Shown: piece by piece, positions 7,155 to 15,430 of the stretch
Position numbering within the stretch: position 1 is the stretch's first letter
How the letters are laid out: each line of letters starts with the position of its first letter
Source: CADCTB01 sp036269435
GTDB taxonomy: Bacteria > Actinomycetota > Acidimicrobiia > Acidimicrobiales > AC-14
Direction of reading: 5' to 3'
Assembly: GCA_036269435.1 (NCBI GenBank)
Contig: DATASA010000043.1
Coordinates: 1-25,399 of the forward strand
DNA length: 25,399 nt
The notes under the pieces: generated by a model
Database searches by the model: none
What the model was told of the DNA's origin: nothing
What the model saw: only the letters and a program-made list of their open reading frames with translations
Position numbers and translations under genes: made by a program

Positions 7155-8108
7155 TCAGTCTTCGAGCAGGAGATCCGCCAGTTCGGCCGCGTTCACGGCG
7201 GCGTCGTCGCGGTAGCAGTTGTTCATGAGGACGTGCACCTCGCGGGCCGATGCGGCCATCTCCCGGACCCGGGGAACCCACTCCCGCAACTCGTCGGGGG
7301 TGTAGCGGTAGCGGAAGCGCTCGGCCGCGGTGGTGATCTCGGCGTCCTCCCAGGTGGCCGTGTTGCGGCCGTGGAAGCGGACGACGGCGAGGTCCGAGGT
7401 CACCGCGACGACGGGCGGCATGGACGACGGGAAGCCGGCCGGCTCGTCGACGCACACGAAACTGGCGCCCAGCTGCTCCAGCAGCTCCAACGTCGGCTCA
7501 CAGTCGCCACCCTCCAGCCACCGGGCGTGGCGGAACTCGACGCAGAGCCTGAAGTCGCCGAGGTGGCGGACGGCGTCGCGGATGGCCTGGCGGTTCTCCT
7601 CCTTGGGGCCGAACCACCGCGGGTACTGGAGCAGGACCGCACCCAGCCGGCCCGCCCGGTGCAGCGGGAGCAGCGAGTGCCGGAACCGGTCCCACGCCTC
7701 TTCCATGGCGTCGGCCGGGAGATAGTGCGAGTACAGCCGGCGCTTGTCCCGGTGTTCGACGGGGACGGCCGACTGCATGTCGGGCCACAGCGAGTGGTGG
7801 AAGGTGGGATGGCCGGTCAGCAGCGACCACGCCTTGATGTTCATGGTGAACCCGGCCGGGGTCCGGTCGACCCAGGTCTGGGCCAGCTCCGGCGTGGGCG
7901 GGAAGTAGTAGGTGCTGTCGACCTCGACGATGGGGAACCGGCTGGCGTAGAAGGCCAGGCGCTGGGCCGCGGTCATCGTCTTGCGCGGGTACCAGTCGGT
8001 CTCCTTGACGAGGGTGGCGTCGGTCCACGAGCAGGTGCCGATCAGCACACGGCTGCCGCCCAGGTCGAGCGGCGCCGCGGGCGTCACCTCGGCCGGCTCG
8101 CCCGCCAC
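7155..8108 (-). CDS. DUF72 family protein (YecE-like)
   Basis: A 317-aa protein of the DUF72 family, a TIM-barrel-like group of unknown biochemical function. Family features visible are the N-terminal VLIGTCSWTD (about 21-30), FPIVEVDSTYYFPPTPELAQTW (58-79), FTMNIKAWSLLTGH, LGAVLLQYPRWF, CVEFRHARWLEGG and the C-terminal VHVLMNNCYRDDAAVNA. The first GTG at 8108 lies three bases after the stop of the SGNH hydrolase gene; an in-frame GTG eight codons on (8087) is an alternative since the first residues are poorly conserved. It is the last gene of the minus-strand ABC transporter operon. Cytoplasmic: no signal peptide is visible. Confidence 0.85.
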   Translation of the reverse strand: MAGEPAEVTPAAPLDLGGSRVLIGTCSWTDATLVKETDWYPRKTMTAAQRLAFYASRFPIVEVDSTYYFPPTPELAQTWVDRTPAGFTMNIKAWSLLTGHPTFHHSLWPDMQSAVPVEHRDKRRLYSHYLPADAMEEAWDRFRHSLLPLHRAGRLGAVLLQYPRWFGPKEENRQAIRDAVRHLGDFRLCVEFRHARWLEGGDCEPTLELLEQLGASFVCVDEPAGFPSSMPPVVAVTSDLAVVRFHGRNTATWEDAEITTAAERFRYRYTPDELREWVPRVREMAASAREVHVLMNNCYRDDAAVNAAELADLLLED

Positions 8109-8111
8109 CGA

Positions 8112-8897
8112 TCAGCTCGACGGGACGACGAGCGGACCGGACGCCCGCAGCACGTCGGCGAAGGCGGCGGCGACGGCCGCGTGACCGGCGGTGCTCGGAT
8201 GGAAACCATCCCGGCTGATCAGGGCCGCCTCGGTCCCGGCCGCCTCCGCGGCCAGGAGGACGGCATGGAGGTCGACCAGCAGCGCCCCCTCGCGTTCGAC
8301 GACCCGGGCGGTGGCCGCGTTGTAGTCGTCGACGACCTGGCGGAGCTGCTCGGGCGTCGGCGCGTCCACGCCGGGGATCAGCCGGCCGGCCTTGTACGCC
8401 GGAAGGTTGTCGAGCGGCGGCGTATTGGCGACGAGGACCCGGATGGCGCCCCCGCCCCGCAGCGTCTTGACCAGCGTGTCGAGCTGTCGTTCGAAATCGG
8501 CCGCGCTGACCCCGTGGATGATGTCGTTGACGTTCAGCCAGACCGTGACCAGGTTCGGCTTGGAGACGAGGGCCTGGTTCATCTCCTCGTTGATGGCCTG
8601 GGCGACGGTGGCCCCGGGGATGCCCATGTTGATGAACACGGCGCCCTCGGGCAGCGCGGTCCGGTGCAGCACCCGGGGCCATCCGTCGCGCAGCGGCTGG
8701 TCGCTGCCCTGCCCCGTCGTCTCGCTGGCACCGACGGCGACGTAGACCGGCGGCGGGCCCGTCGCCGTCGAGGGGGGCAGCACGTCCGGGCGCTTCGGGG
8801 AACAGGCGACCAGACCGATCAGGGCGACGACGCACCCGGCCAGCGCGGCGAACCGGCCACGGACCGGCGACGACCGCCGGTGGGACCCCGACGTCAT
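8112..8897 (-). CDS. SGNH/GDSL-type hydrolase lipoprotein
   Basis: A 261-aa secreted esterase/lipase-like protein. The N-terminus has a basic region, a hydrophobic stretch and lipobox LVAC with Cys32, so it should be anchored on the outer face of the membrane. The SGNH blocks are present: nucleophile Ser58 in VAVGASETTG, Gly in NMGIPGAT (block II), Asn124 in LNVND (block III), and Asp230/His233 in RDGFHPS (block V). Substrate unknown; relatives deacylate lipids, polysaccharides or cell-wall esters. The ATG overlaps the stop of the permease gene (ATGA) and the stop sits three bases before the DUF72 gene, so it is co-translated with an FtsX-type ABC transporter, suggesting a shared envelope task. 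Confidence 0.88.
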   Translation of the reverse strand: MTSGSHRRSSPVRGRFAALAGCVVALIGLVACSPKRPDVLPPSTATGPPPVYVAVGASETTGQGSDQPLRDGWPRVLHRTALPEGAVFINMGIPGATVAQAINEEMNQALVSKPNLVTVWLNVNDIIHGVSAADFERQLDTLVKTLRGGGAIRVLVANTPPLDNLPAYKAGRLIPGVDAPTPEQLRQVVDDYNAATARVVEREGALLVDLHAVLLAAEAAGTEAALISRDGFHPSTAGHAAVAAAFADVLRASGPLVVPSS

Positions 8898-10302
8898 GCC
8901 GACTCCATCGCCTCGCGAGCCGGCATGTGGGCGGCCCGGCGGGCGGGAAGGGCGCCGGCGATCAGGGCCAGCACCGTCGAGCCGACCACCGCGGTGACCA
9001 GCACGGTGATCGGTACACCGAGCCGGACGCCCTTCAGCCCCTGGGCGGTGAGGTAGCCGTTCACGATCGCGCTCACGCCCAGGGCGGTGCCGAACCCGCC
9101 GGCGGTGCCGACCGTGCCTCCCACCAGCCCGAGGACGCCCGCCTCGAACAGGAAGATCCGCTGGACGTCACGGTCGCGGGCCCCGATGGCCTTCAGCACG
9201 CCGATCTCCCGCCGCCGCTCCCGGATGGCGGCCAACAGGGCGTTGGCGATGCCCAGCGAGGCGATGACCAGGGCGATGGCGCCGATGGCCCCCAGGACGA
9301 TCTCGACCACCCGCAGGTACCGCTGCACGGATGCCACCAGGTTCTCGGGCGCGCTGGTCGAGTACCCCAGGTCGGTGATGTCGGCGCGGACCTTGTTGAC
9401 CTTGTCGATGTCGTTGGCCACGACGAACAGGCCGCTGTACGGCGACGTCGGGATCTGCAGCCGGCCCCCGGCGTCGCCGCCCGCCGCCGTCCAGGCCCTG
9501 GCCGCCTGGGTCTGTTCCAGGGAGACGATGAACTGGCCGGGCGCCGCCTCCTGGGCCACCACGCCGACGATCGTCGCCCGGATCCATCGGCTGCGGAACC
9601 GCACGGGCAGGTCGGAGTCGGCGAAGACGCGGGGCGCCCCCATCTGGACCTCGGTGCCCACCACGGCGGCCGCCTGCTTCTTGGTCAGGCCCAACCGGGT
9701 CAGATATCCCTGGGTGACGGCGACCTCGGTGACCGAGTGCGGCGTCGGCAGTCGCCCGGTGAGGATGGTGATGGGGAGCAGGGACGCGTGGTCGAGGTCG
9801 ATGCCGATCATGGTGTCGGCGAACGGGTCGGGCGTCGTCACTCCGGGGACGGTCGGCCGGGGGGCGGTGTTCGGGGGCCGCCCGCCGGTGGTCGGCGGAG
9901 ACGTCGGGGGCAGCGGTGGCAGGCGGGTCAGGACGTCCGCCTTGACCGGGGGCTCGGGGACGACGATGTTCACCGAGGCGGCCACGATCGGCAGCACCGT
10001 CTTGACGTCGGGCATCGCCGCGATCCGGCCCTTGACCGCGTCGCCGAGATCCTTGGGTGGGCCCGGTTTGGGCGAGTCGGTGTCGACCTGGCTCGGGTCG
10101 GCGGCGGCGGCGGCCACGTTGATGCCCGACAGCGGGCCGCCCTTGGACAGCTCCGACAGGACCTTTGTCCGGGCGGTGCCGGCGATGGTGACGAGTGCGG
10201 TCAGCAGCGTCGCGGCCAGGGCGACGGCGGCCACGGTCAGCACCGAGCGGCCGAAACGCCGCCGGATGGAGGTCGCGGCCATGGCGGCGGCGTCGCGCCA
10301 CT

Positions 10303-10306
<4 letters not shown>
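8894..10306 (-). CDS. FtsX/MacB-type ABC transporter permease
   Basis: A 470-aa membrane protein with the MacB/FtsX layout: one N-terminal membrane helix (about residues 20-42), a large extracytoplasmic domain, then three C-terminal helices. The FtsX domain shows IRERRREIGVLKAIGARDRDVQ, the cytoplasmic segment that contacts the ATPase. The periplasmic-side domain contains a Pro/Thr-rich stretch (PPLPPTSPPTTGGRPP) that is probably a flexible insertion. ATG at 10306 overlaps the stop of the ATPase gene (ATGA); an open frame continues upstream over the ATPase gene but is not plausible as protein. Such transporters usually act as mechanotransmitters or lipoprotein/peptide exporters, not importers. 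Its substrate is not evident. Confidence 0.88.
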
Positions 10307-11013
<707 letters not shown>

Positions 11014-11061
11014 TCTGGCCTATCGCGGCGTCGCGGGTGCTGCAGGGGAGGGGCGCAGGAA

Positions 11062-11079
11062 CCTCAGAAGGAACTGAGG
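11062..11079 (-). terminator. Small hairpin at the stop codon of the downstream lipoprotein gene
   Basis: CCTCAG (11062-11067) and CTGAGG (11074-11079) form a perfect 6-bp stem with a 6-base loop, covering the stop codon of the lipoprotein gene. There is no clear U-tract, and the ABC transporter operon follows on the same strand 50 bases on. It may attenuate read-through. Confidence 0.25.
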
Positions 11080-11939
11080 GTCCCGCACATCTTGACGCCG
11101 TAGGCGTCGAACTTGGAGTTGGCCGCGGTGATCAGCGGGTCCTCCTCGTCGCTGAGCTGGGCGAAGGTCGCCGTGCTCGCCTTGGCCGCCGCAGCCTGGA
11201 GCTGCTTGTCCTTGGCGATCACCTGGTCCTGGGCCGCGAGCATGTCGGCCACGGTGGCCTCGTCGCCCGGCGGTTGGGCCAGCGCCTTGATGTCGGCGAA
11301 GAGCTTCTCCTCGATGGGGATGTAGGAGTTCAGGTACTTGCCGGTCGAGGCGAGCGACGTCGGGCTGGACAGGGCGTCGGCCTTCTTGCTGGCTGCCGTG
11401 CACAGGGCTTCGGCGCGGGCGACGAAGGCCGCCTTGAGCACGGAACGGCCCCCCTCGAAGACGGTGGTGACCGGGGCCTGGAGGCCCGTGCCGCAGGCGT
11501 TCAGCCCGTAGGCCCTGGCCTGCGTCGCCGCCGAGTCCACCTTGGCCTTGAGGTCGTTTGCCGCGCCGGCGGTGGCTGCGTCGTCCGTCTTGCCCGCCGC
11601 CGCCTGCAGGGCTCGCGCCGGCCCGGCGACGTCGGCGAGGGCGCCGATCATCGCGGCCACGGCGGCCTTGTCGCTGCCGGGGGCCTGGACCTTGCGCAGG
11701 CCGGCGGCCTGGGCGTCGACCGTCGTGGCCACCGTGGCGGCCGCGGTGGCCAGCTCCGGCAGGTTCGACGGCTTGGCCACCGCAGCCAGGGTGGCGTTGC
11801 CGGCACCGCAGCTCGCGTCTGCCTTCTTCACGTACTGGGCCTTGCTGACCCCGCCGCCGCAGGCGGCCAGGGCGACGGCGAGGGCCGCCACCGGGACGAG
11901 GGTGGCCGTGCGCCGGGGGATCGACCGTAGGGAGGTCAT
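11064..11939 (-). CDS. Putative lipoprotein with two tandem cysteine-paired modules (paralogue B)
   Basis: A 291-aa protein of unknown function. Signal peptide with lipobox ALAAC, Cys27 lipidated. The mature protein is Ala-rich, probably all-helical, and made of two modules of about 110-120 residues. Module 1 starts YVKKADASC (Cys44) and ends AYGLNACG (Cys149); module 2 starts FVARAEALC (Cys180) and ends AYGVKMCG (Cys285). Each pair is well placed for a disulfide joining first and last helix. It is a clear paralogue of the gene immediately upstream, whose stop overlaps this ATG (ATGA). Shared stretches include QPPGDEATV/APPGDEATV and QLSDEED/ALSDEAD. No enzyme motif was found; an extracytoplasmic binding or scaffolding role is possible. 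Confidence 0.82.
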   Translation of the reverse strand: MTSLRSIPRRTATLVPVAALAVALAACGGGVSKAQYVKKADASCGAGNATLAAVAKPSNLPELATAAATVATTVDAQAAGLRKVQAPGSDKAAVAAMIGALADVAGPARALQAAAGKTDDAATAGAANDLKAKVDSAATQARAYGLNACGTGLQAPVTTVFEGGRSVLKAAFVARAEALCTAASKKADALSSPTSLASTGKYLNSYIPIEEKLFADIKALAQPPGDEATVADMLAAQDQVIAKDKQLQAAAAKASTATFAQLSDEEDPLITAANSKFDAYGVKMCGTLSSF

Positions 11940-12799
11940 CCGCCCACCGATCCACAGACCGTCAGCCCGTAGGCGTCGGCCTTGGCGTTGACCGCGGTAT
12001 TGGCCACGTCGGCCTCGTCGGAGAGCGCAGCCACGAGCTTCAGGTTGTTGGCCTTGGCCGCCGTGCTCATCTCCTTCACCTTGGCGTTCAGTGCGTCCAT
12101 GGCGCCGGTGAGGTCGCCGACGGTGGCTTCGTCGCCGGGCGGGGCCGTGACGGCCCGCAGGTCGGTGACCAGCTTGGTGTAGACGGCGATCTGGGCGTCG
12201 AAGTACTTGCCCAGCGACGCCGCGCTGGTCCCAGGGGCGGCGATGGCGTCGCTCTTGCGGCTGGCGTCACGGCACAGGGCCTGGGACTTGCTGACGAAGG
12301 ACGCCTTCACGACGGACTTGGCGCCGTCGAAGAGGTTGGCGACCGCCGGCTTGAGGGCGGTGCCGCACTGGGTGAGCCCGTAGGCCGAGGCCTGGGTGGC
12401 CGCGGCGTCGGACTTCGCCTGCAGGTCGACCGCCGCCTTGGCCATGGCCGCGTCGTCGGTCTTCGCCGCGGCGTCCTGGAGGGCCTTGACCGGGCCCCCG
12501 ACGTCGGCGATGGCACCGATGATCCCGTCGATCTGCTTCTTGTCGTTGCCTCCCGGCGTCTTCATCGCCCGGAGGGCGGCGACCTGGCCGTCGATGGTGG
12601 TGCCCGCAGTGCCGGCTGCGGTCGCGATCTGGGGATCGTTGGTGGGCTTGGCCGCGCTCGAGATGGCGGTGTTGCCGGCGACGCAGGACGCGTCGGCTTT
12701 CTTGGTGAAGGCCGACTTGCTCGGCCCCCCCGCGCCGCAGGCCGCCATGCCTGTCGCAAGCGCGACTGCCGGCAGCAGCAGGGTGAATCGGGTCCGCAC
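11936..12799 (-). CDS. Putative lipoprotein with two tandem cysteine-paired modules (paralogue A)
   Basis: A 287-aa paralogue of the following gene, function unknown. Lipobox GMAAC with Cys21. Module 1 runs from FTKKADASC (Cys39) to AYGLTQCG (Cys145), module 2 from FVSKSQALC (Cys176) to AYGLTVCG (Cys282), so the cysteine spacing (about 106 residues in each module) is nearly identical in both proteins. The frame stays open far upstream, antisense to trmD, but the signal peptide fixes the start at GTG 12799, with GAGAGGA six bases before it. The stop overlaps the ATG of paralogue B, so the two are produced together, consistent with a tandem duplication kept as one unit. The 75-bp region upstream is shared with the divergent trmD. 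Confidence 0.85.
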   Translation of the reverse strand: MRTRFTLLLPAVALATGMAACGAGGPSKSAFTKKADASCVAGNTAISSAAKPTNDPQIATAAGTAGTTIDGQVAALRAMKTPGGNDKKQIDGIIGAIADVGGPVKALQDAAAKTDDAAMAKAAVDLQAKSDAAATQASAYGLTQCGTALKPAVANLFDGAKSVVKASFVSKSQALCRDASRKSDAIAAPGTSAASLGKYFDAQIAVYTKLVTDLRAVTAPPGDEATVGDLTGAMDALNAKVKEMSTAAKANNLKLVAALSDEADVANTAVNAKADAYGLTVCGSVGG

Positions 12800-12859
12800 G
12801 TGTGGTCCTCTCGCCGATGGGGTGTCCCACCGGTTGTCGGCTTCGCGGGGGCGCGGCTG

Positions 12860-12865
12860 TAGACA
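12860..12865 (+). promoter_or_regulatory. Weak candidate -10 (TAGACA) for trmD
   Basis: TAGACA lies nine bases before the trmD ATG, and no Shine-Dalgarno is visible there, which would fit a leaderless start. The hexamer lacks the conserved final T, so confidence is low. Confidence 0.25.
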
Positions 12866-12874
12866 CTGGTCCGG

Positions 12875-13648
12875 ATGGAGATCCACGTGTTCACCGCGCT
12901 GCCGCAGATCCTCGAGGGGCCGCTGTCGGCCAGCCTGCTCGGGCGGGCCCGGGAGCGGGGCCTGGTCGACGTGCGGGTGCACGACCTCCGCCACCACACC
13001 ACCGACCGCCACCGCTCGGTCGACGACAGTCCCTTCGGCGGCGGCGCGGGCATGGTCCTCACCCCCGAGCCGGTGTTCCGGGCCGTCGAGGCGGTCCAGC
13101 CTCCCCGGCCGCTGCTGCTGCTCGATCCCGGCGGGCGCCGGTTCGACCAGGCGTTCGCAGCCGAGCTGGCCGCCGGCGGAGGCTTCTCGTTGCTCTGCGG
13201 CCGCTACGAGGGGGTCGACGAGCGCATCCGCCGCCACCTGGTCGACGGTGAGCTCTCCCTCGGCGACTACGTCCTGGCCGGAGGGGAGGCGGCGGCGTTC
13301 GTCGTCGTGGAGGCGGTGACCCGACTGGTCCCGGGGGTGATGGGCAACGAGGCGTCGGCGGGGGAGGAGTCCTTCGTCGACGGCCTGCTGGAGGCCCCGC
13401 ACTACACCCGGCCCGCGGAGTTCCGTGGCTGGGCGGTGCCGGAGGTGCTGCGCTCGGGCGACCACGCCCGGGTCGCCCGGTGGCGGCGGGTGGAATCGCT
13501 GGCCCGCACCCTTGCGCAGCGGCCGGATCTGATCGAGGCCCGGGGCGGGCTCAGCGCCGAGGAACGGGCCCTGCTGGAGGGTTCCGAGCGCGAGGAGTAC
13601 CGTGGCCTGTCCCCGGAACACCCGTCGCAGGAGTCGAGCGCGCCATGA
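12875..13648 (+). CDS. trmD: tRNA (guanine-N1)-methyltransferase
   Basis: The 257-aa enzyme methylates G37 of tRNAs with S-adenosylmethionine to prevent frameshifting. SPOUT/knot features: DDSPFGGGAGMVLTPEPVF (50-68), LLCGRYEGVDERI (106-118), LSLGDYVLAGGEAA (127-140), MGNEASAGEESF (156-167) and GLLEAPHYTRP (170-180), with Asp169 at the position of the catalytic aspartate of characterised TrmD. The C-terminus has a short Glu/Ser-rich extension. ATG at 12875 gives the canonical N-terminus (MEIHVFTALPQ). The last bases overlap rplS (ATGA). In many bacteria rpsP and rimM precede trmD; here the upstream neighbour is a divergent lipoprotein pair, so trmD starts its own operon. Confidence 0.95.
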   Translation: MEIHVFTALPQILEGPLSASLLGRARERGLVDVRVHDLRHHTTDRHRSVDDSPFGGGAGMVLTPEPVFRAVEAVQPPRPLLLLDPGGRRFDQAFAAELAAGGGFSLLCGRYEGVDERIRRHLVDGELSLGDYVLAGGEAAAFVVVEAVTRLVPGVMGNEASAGEESFVDGLLEAPHYTRPAEFRGWAVPEVLRSGDHARVARWRRVESLARTLAQRPDLIEARGGLSAEERALLEGSEREEYRGLSPEHPSQESSAP

Positions 13649-13995
13649 ACCCCACCGATCTCGTCGACCGCGACAGCCTTCGCGACGACATCCCCCGCTT
13701 CGGCCCGGGCGACACCCTCAAGGTCCACGTCCGGGTGGTGGAAGGCAACCGCGAGCGGGTGCAGGTGTTCCAGGGCGTCGTGATCCGCCGCCAGGGCTCC
13801 GGCGTGCGGGAGACGTTCACCGTGCGCAAGGTCAGCTTCGGCGTCGGCGTGGAGCGTACTTTCCCCGTGCACTCGCCGATCGTGTCCAAGATCGAGGTCG
13901 TGACCCTGGGCGACGTGCGCCGGGCCAAGCTCTACTACCTGCGGGACCGGATCGGAAAGAAGGCCAAGATCAAGGAGAAGCGCACCGTACGGTGA
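13645..13995 (+). CDS. rplS: Large ribosomal subunit protein L19
   Basis: A 116-aa ribosomal protein located at the interface between subunits. Characteristic segments are FGPGDTLKVHVRVVEGNRERVQVFQGVVIRRQGSG (from about residue 19), RETFTVRKVSFGVGVERTFPVHSP and the C-terminal RRAKLYYLRDRIGKKAKIKEKR. The ATG overlaps the trmD stop, and the frame continues upstream only as an overlap with trmD. Its stop overlaps the GTG of lepB. The trmD-rplS-lepB order is common in actinobacteria. Confidence 0.97.
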   Translation: MNPTDLVDRDSLRDDIPRFGPGDTLKVHVRVVEGNRERVQVFQGVVIRRQGSGVRETFTVRKVSFGVGVERTFPVHSPIVSKIEVVTLGDVRRAKLYYLRDRIGKKAKIKEKRTVR

Positions 13996-14696
13996 CGGGC
14001 ATCCCGGCCGAATCGGGCCCGGGATCGCTGCACCCACCGCCCACGGAAGCCGCCACGCCAGATTCGGGAGCACCGGCAGGCGCAGCGCCGGACGGCGACG
14101 TCGAACGGTCGCCGGTACTGGAGATCGGCCGGGAGCTCGGCGTGCTGTTGGTGACGGCGATCATCATCGCCGTCGTGGTCAAGTCCTTCATCGCCCAGGC
14201 CTTCTACATCCCGTCGGGGTCGATGCTGCCGCAGTTGCAGATCAACGACCGGGTGGTGGTGTCGAAGCTGGCGTACCACCTCCACAACCCGCACCGGGGC
14301 GACATCGTCGTGTTCGACGCACCGGGAGGGGGGCCCAAGGACACGTCGCCGTTGCCGGAGCGGGTCGTGCGCGACATCGTCCAGTCGATCGGCCTGTCGG
14401 CGCCGTCGACCGACGAGTACATCAAGCGGGTGATCGCGGTCGCCGGCGAGCGGGTGGAGGCCCACGGCGGCAAGGTCTTCGTCGACGGGCGGGAGCTGGT
14501 GGAGCCGTACCTCCCCGCCGGCGTGGTGACCAGCGACTTCACTGCGGTGATCGTCCCGCCGGGCACCCTCTGGGTGATGGGCGACAACCGGGGCAACTCG
14601 TCGGACAGCCGCGTCTTCGGTCCGGTGCCGAGGTCGACGGTGGTCGGACGGGCCTTCGTGCGGGTGTGGCCACTGGCCCACTCCTCGTTCCTCTGA
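13992..14696 (+). CDS. lepB: Signal peptidase I
   Basis: A 234-aa membrane protease that removes signal peptides from exported proteins. Residues 1-45 form a Pro/Ala-rich cytoplasmic tail, followed by a membrane helix (about 50-68, LGVLLVTAIIIAVVVKSFIA). The catalytic Ser77 lies in FYIPSGSMLP and the general-base Lys145 in DEYIKRVIAVAGE; the box E motif GDNRGNSSDSR spans 198-208. The start is GTG at 13992, overlapping the rplS stop as GTGA; an open frame upstream runs across rplS and is not coding. Third gene of the trmD operon. In many relatives rnhB follows; here the next gene is the DUF2469 gene. Confidence 0.94.
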   Translation: MTGIPAESGPGSLHPPPTEAATPDSGAPAGAAPDGDVERSPVLEIGRELGVLLVTAIIIAVVVKSFIAQAFYIPSGSMLPQLQINDRVVVSKLAYHLHNPHRGDIVVFDAPGGGPKDTSPLPERVVRDIVQSIGLSAPSTDEYIKRVIAVAGERVEAHGGKVFVDGRELVEPYLPAGVVTSDFTAVIVPPGTLWVMGDNRGNSSDSRVFGPVPRSTVVGRAFVRVWPLAHSSFL

Positions 14697-14730
14697 GCCC
14701 GTAGTGGCCCGAGTACGAGACGACGCGTCG

Positions 14731-14736
14731 TACAGT
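14731..14736 (+). promoter_or_regulatory. Candidate -10 (TACAGT) upstream of the DUF2469 gene
   Basis: TACAGT ends six bases before the ATG at 14743, which puts the expected transcription start exactly on that A. The gap from lepB to the DUF2469 gene is 72 bp. No good -35 is visible. Confidence 0.45.
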
Positions 14737-14742
14737 GGGGCC

Positions 14743-14772
14743 ATGACCGAGCGTGGGCGAGCGACCCGATGA
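14743..14772 (+). CDS. Possible nine-codon leader ORF coupled to the DUF2469 gene
   Basis: An ATG at the predicted transcription start opens a nine-residue peptide, MTERGRATR, whose TGA stop overlaps the ATG of the DUF2469 gene (ATGA at 14769-14772). The downstream ATG has no evident Shine-Dalgarno, so ribosomes loading on the leaderless mini-ORF could re-initiate on it. Too short for any coding statistic; the case rests on the spacing alone. Confidence 0.35.
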   Translation: MTERGRATR

Positions 14773-15074
14773 GCGAAGAGGATCTCGAGCGCTACGAGAC
14801 CGAGATGGAGCTGCAGCTCTACAAGGAGTACCGAGACGTCCTGCCCTTGTTCGGCTACGTCGTCGAGACCGAGCGGCGGTTCTACCTGGCCAACACCGTC
14901 GACATGAAGGTGCGCGACGAGAACGGGGCCAACGGTCGCAGCCACCTGGAGCTCGAGCTGCGGGACGCCTGGGTGTGGGACATCTACCGGCCCGGGCCGG
15001 CCCGGTTCGTCTCGTCGGTCCGGATCGTCACGTTCAAAGACGTGAACATCGAGAAGATCCGTACCGACCCTTGA
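14769..15074 (+). CDS. DUF2469 family protein
   Basis: A 101-aa acidic cytoplasmic protein of the actinobacterial DUF2469 family (Rv2901c in Mycobacterium tuberculosis is, as far as I recall, a member); biochemical function unknown. The family core is plain: SEEDLERYETEMELQLYKEY (2-21), GYVVETERRFYLANTVD (29-45), DAWVWDIYRP and VRIVTFKDVNIEKI near the C-terminus. It is usually found between lepB/rnhB and yraN, as here (without rnhB). The stop is four bases before the yraN start, implying one transcript. Confidence 0.92.
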   Translation: MSEEDLERYETEMELQLYKEYRDVLPLFGYVVETERRFYLANTVDMKVRDENGANGRSHLELELRDAWVWDIYRPGPARFVSSVRIVTFKDVNIEKIRTDP

Positions 15075-15078
15075 CCCG

Positions 15079-15423
15079 TTGACGCAGGCTCGCCGGGCGC
15101 TGGGGGCCAGCGGCGAGGCCGCCGTCGCCGACTGGTACAGCGAACACGGCTACGAAGTGGTGGCCCGGAACTGGCGGTGCCGCGCCGGCGAGCTCGACCT
15201 GATCGTCCGGCGGGGACGGACGTTCGTGTTCTGCGAGGTCAAGACCCGCTCGTCGGACGCCTTCGGCGCGCCGGTCGAGGCCATCACCCGGGACAAGCAG
15301 GTCCGCCTCCGCCACCTCGCCGCCCGGTGGCTCGAGGACGCCCCGCTCCGGCCGACCGAGATCCGCTTCGACGTGGCCTCGGTCCTCGCCGGCGAGATCG
15401 AGGTCCTCGAAGGCGCGTTCTGA
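15079..15423 (+). CDS. YraN family (UPF0102) nuclease-like protein
   Basis: A 114-aa protein with the restriction-endonuclease-like fold typical of the YraN family. The PD-(D/E)xK-type signature is intact: GELDLIVRRGRTFVFCEVKTR, with Glu38, Asp40, Glu53 and Lys55. The N-terminus LGASGEAAVADWYSEHGYEVVARNWRCRAGE matches the family and supports the TTG start at 15079, four bases after the upstream stop. Members are presumed DNA-processing enzymes, but a physiological role is not settled. The neighbouring yifB-dprA-xerC block on the other side of rpiB also concerns DNA. Confidence 0.9.
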   Translation: MTQARRALGASGEAAVADWYSEHGYEVVARNWRCRAGELDLIVRRGRTFVFCEVKTRSSDAFGAPVEAITRDKQVRLRHLAARWLEDAPLRPTEIRFDVASVLAGEIEVLEGAF

Positions 15424-15430
15424 GGGCGTT

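Noticed and set aside
7089..9056. 655-codon plus-strand open frame
   Set aside because: Lies opposite the DUF72 and SGNH hydrolase genes, which have clear motifs, signal peptide and coupled starts; the plus frame has no recognisable domain.
12800..13621. N-terminal extension of the upstream lipoprotein frame across trmD
   Set aside because: The signal peptide and lipobox require the GTG at 12799; the extension is antisense to trmD.
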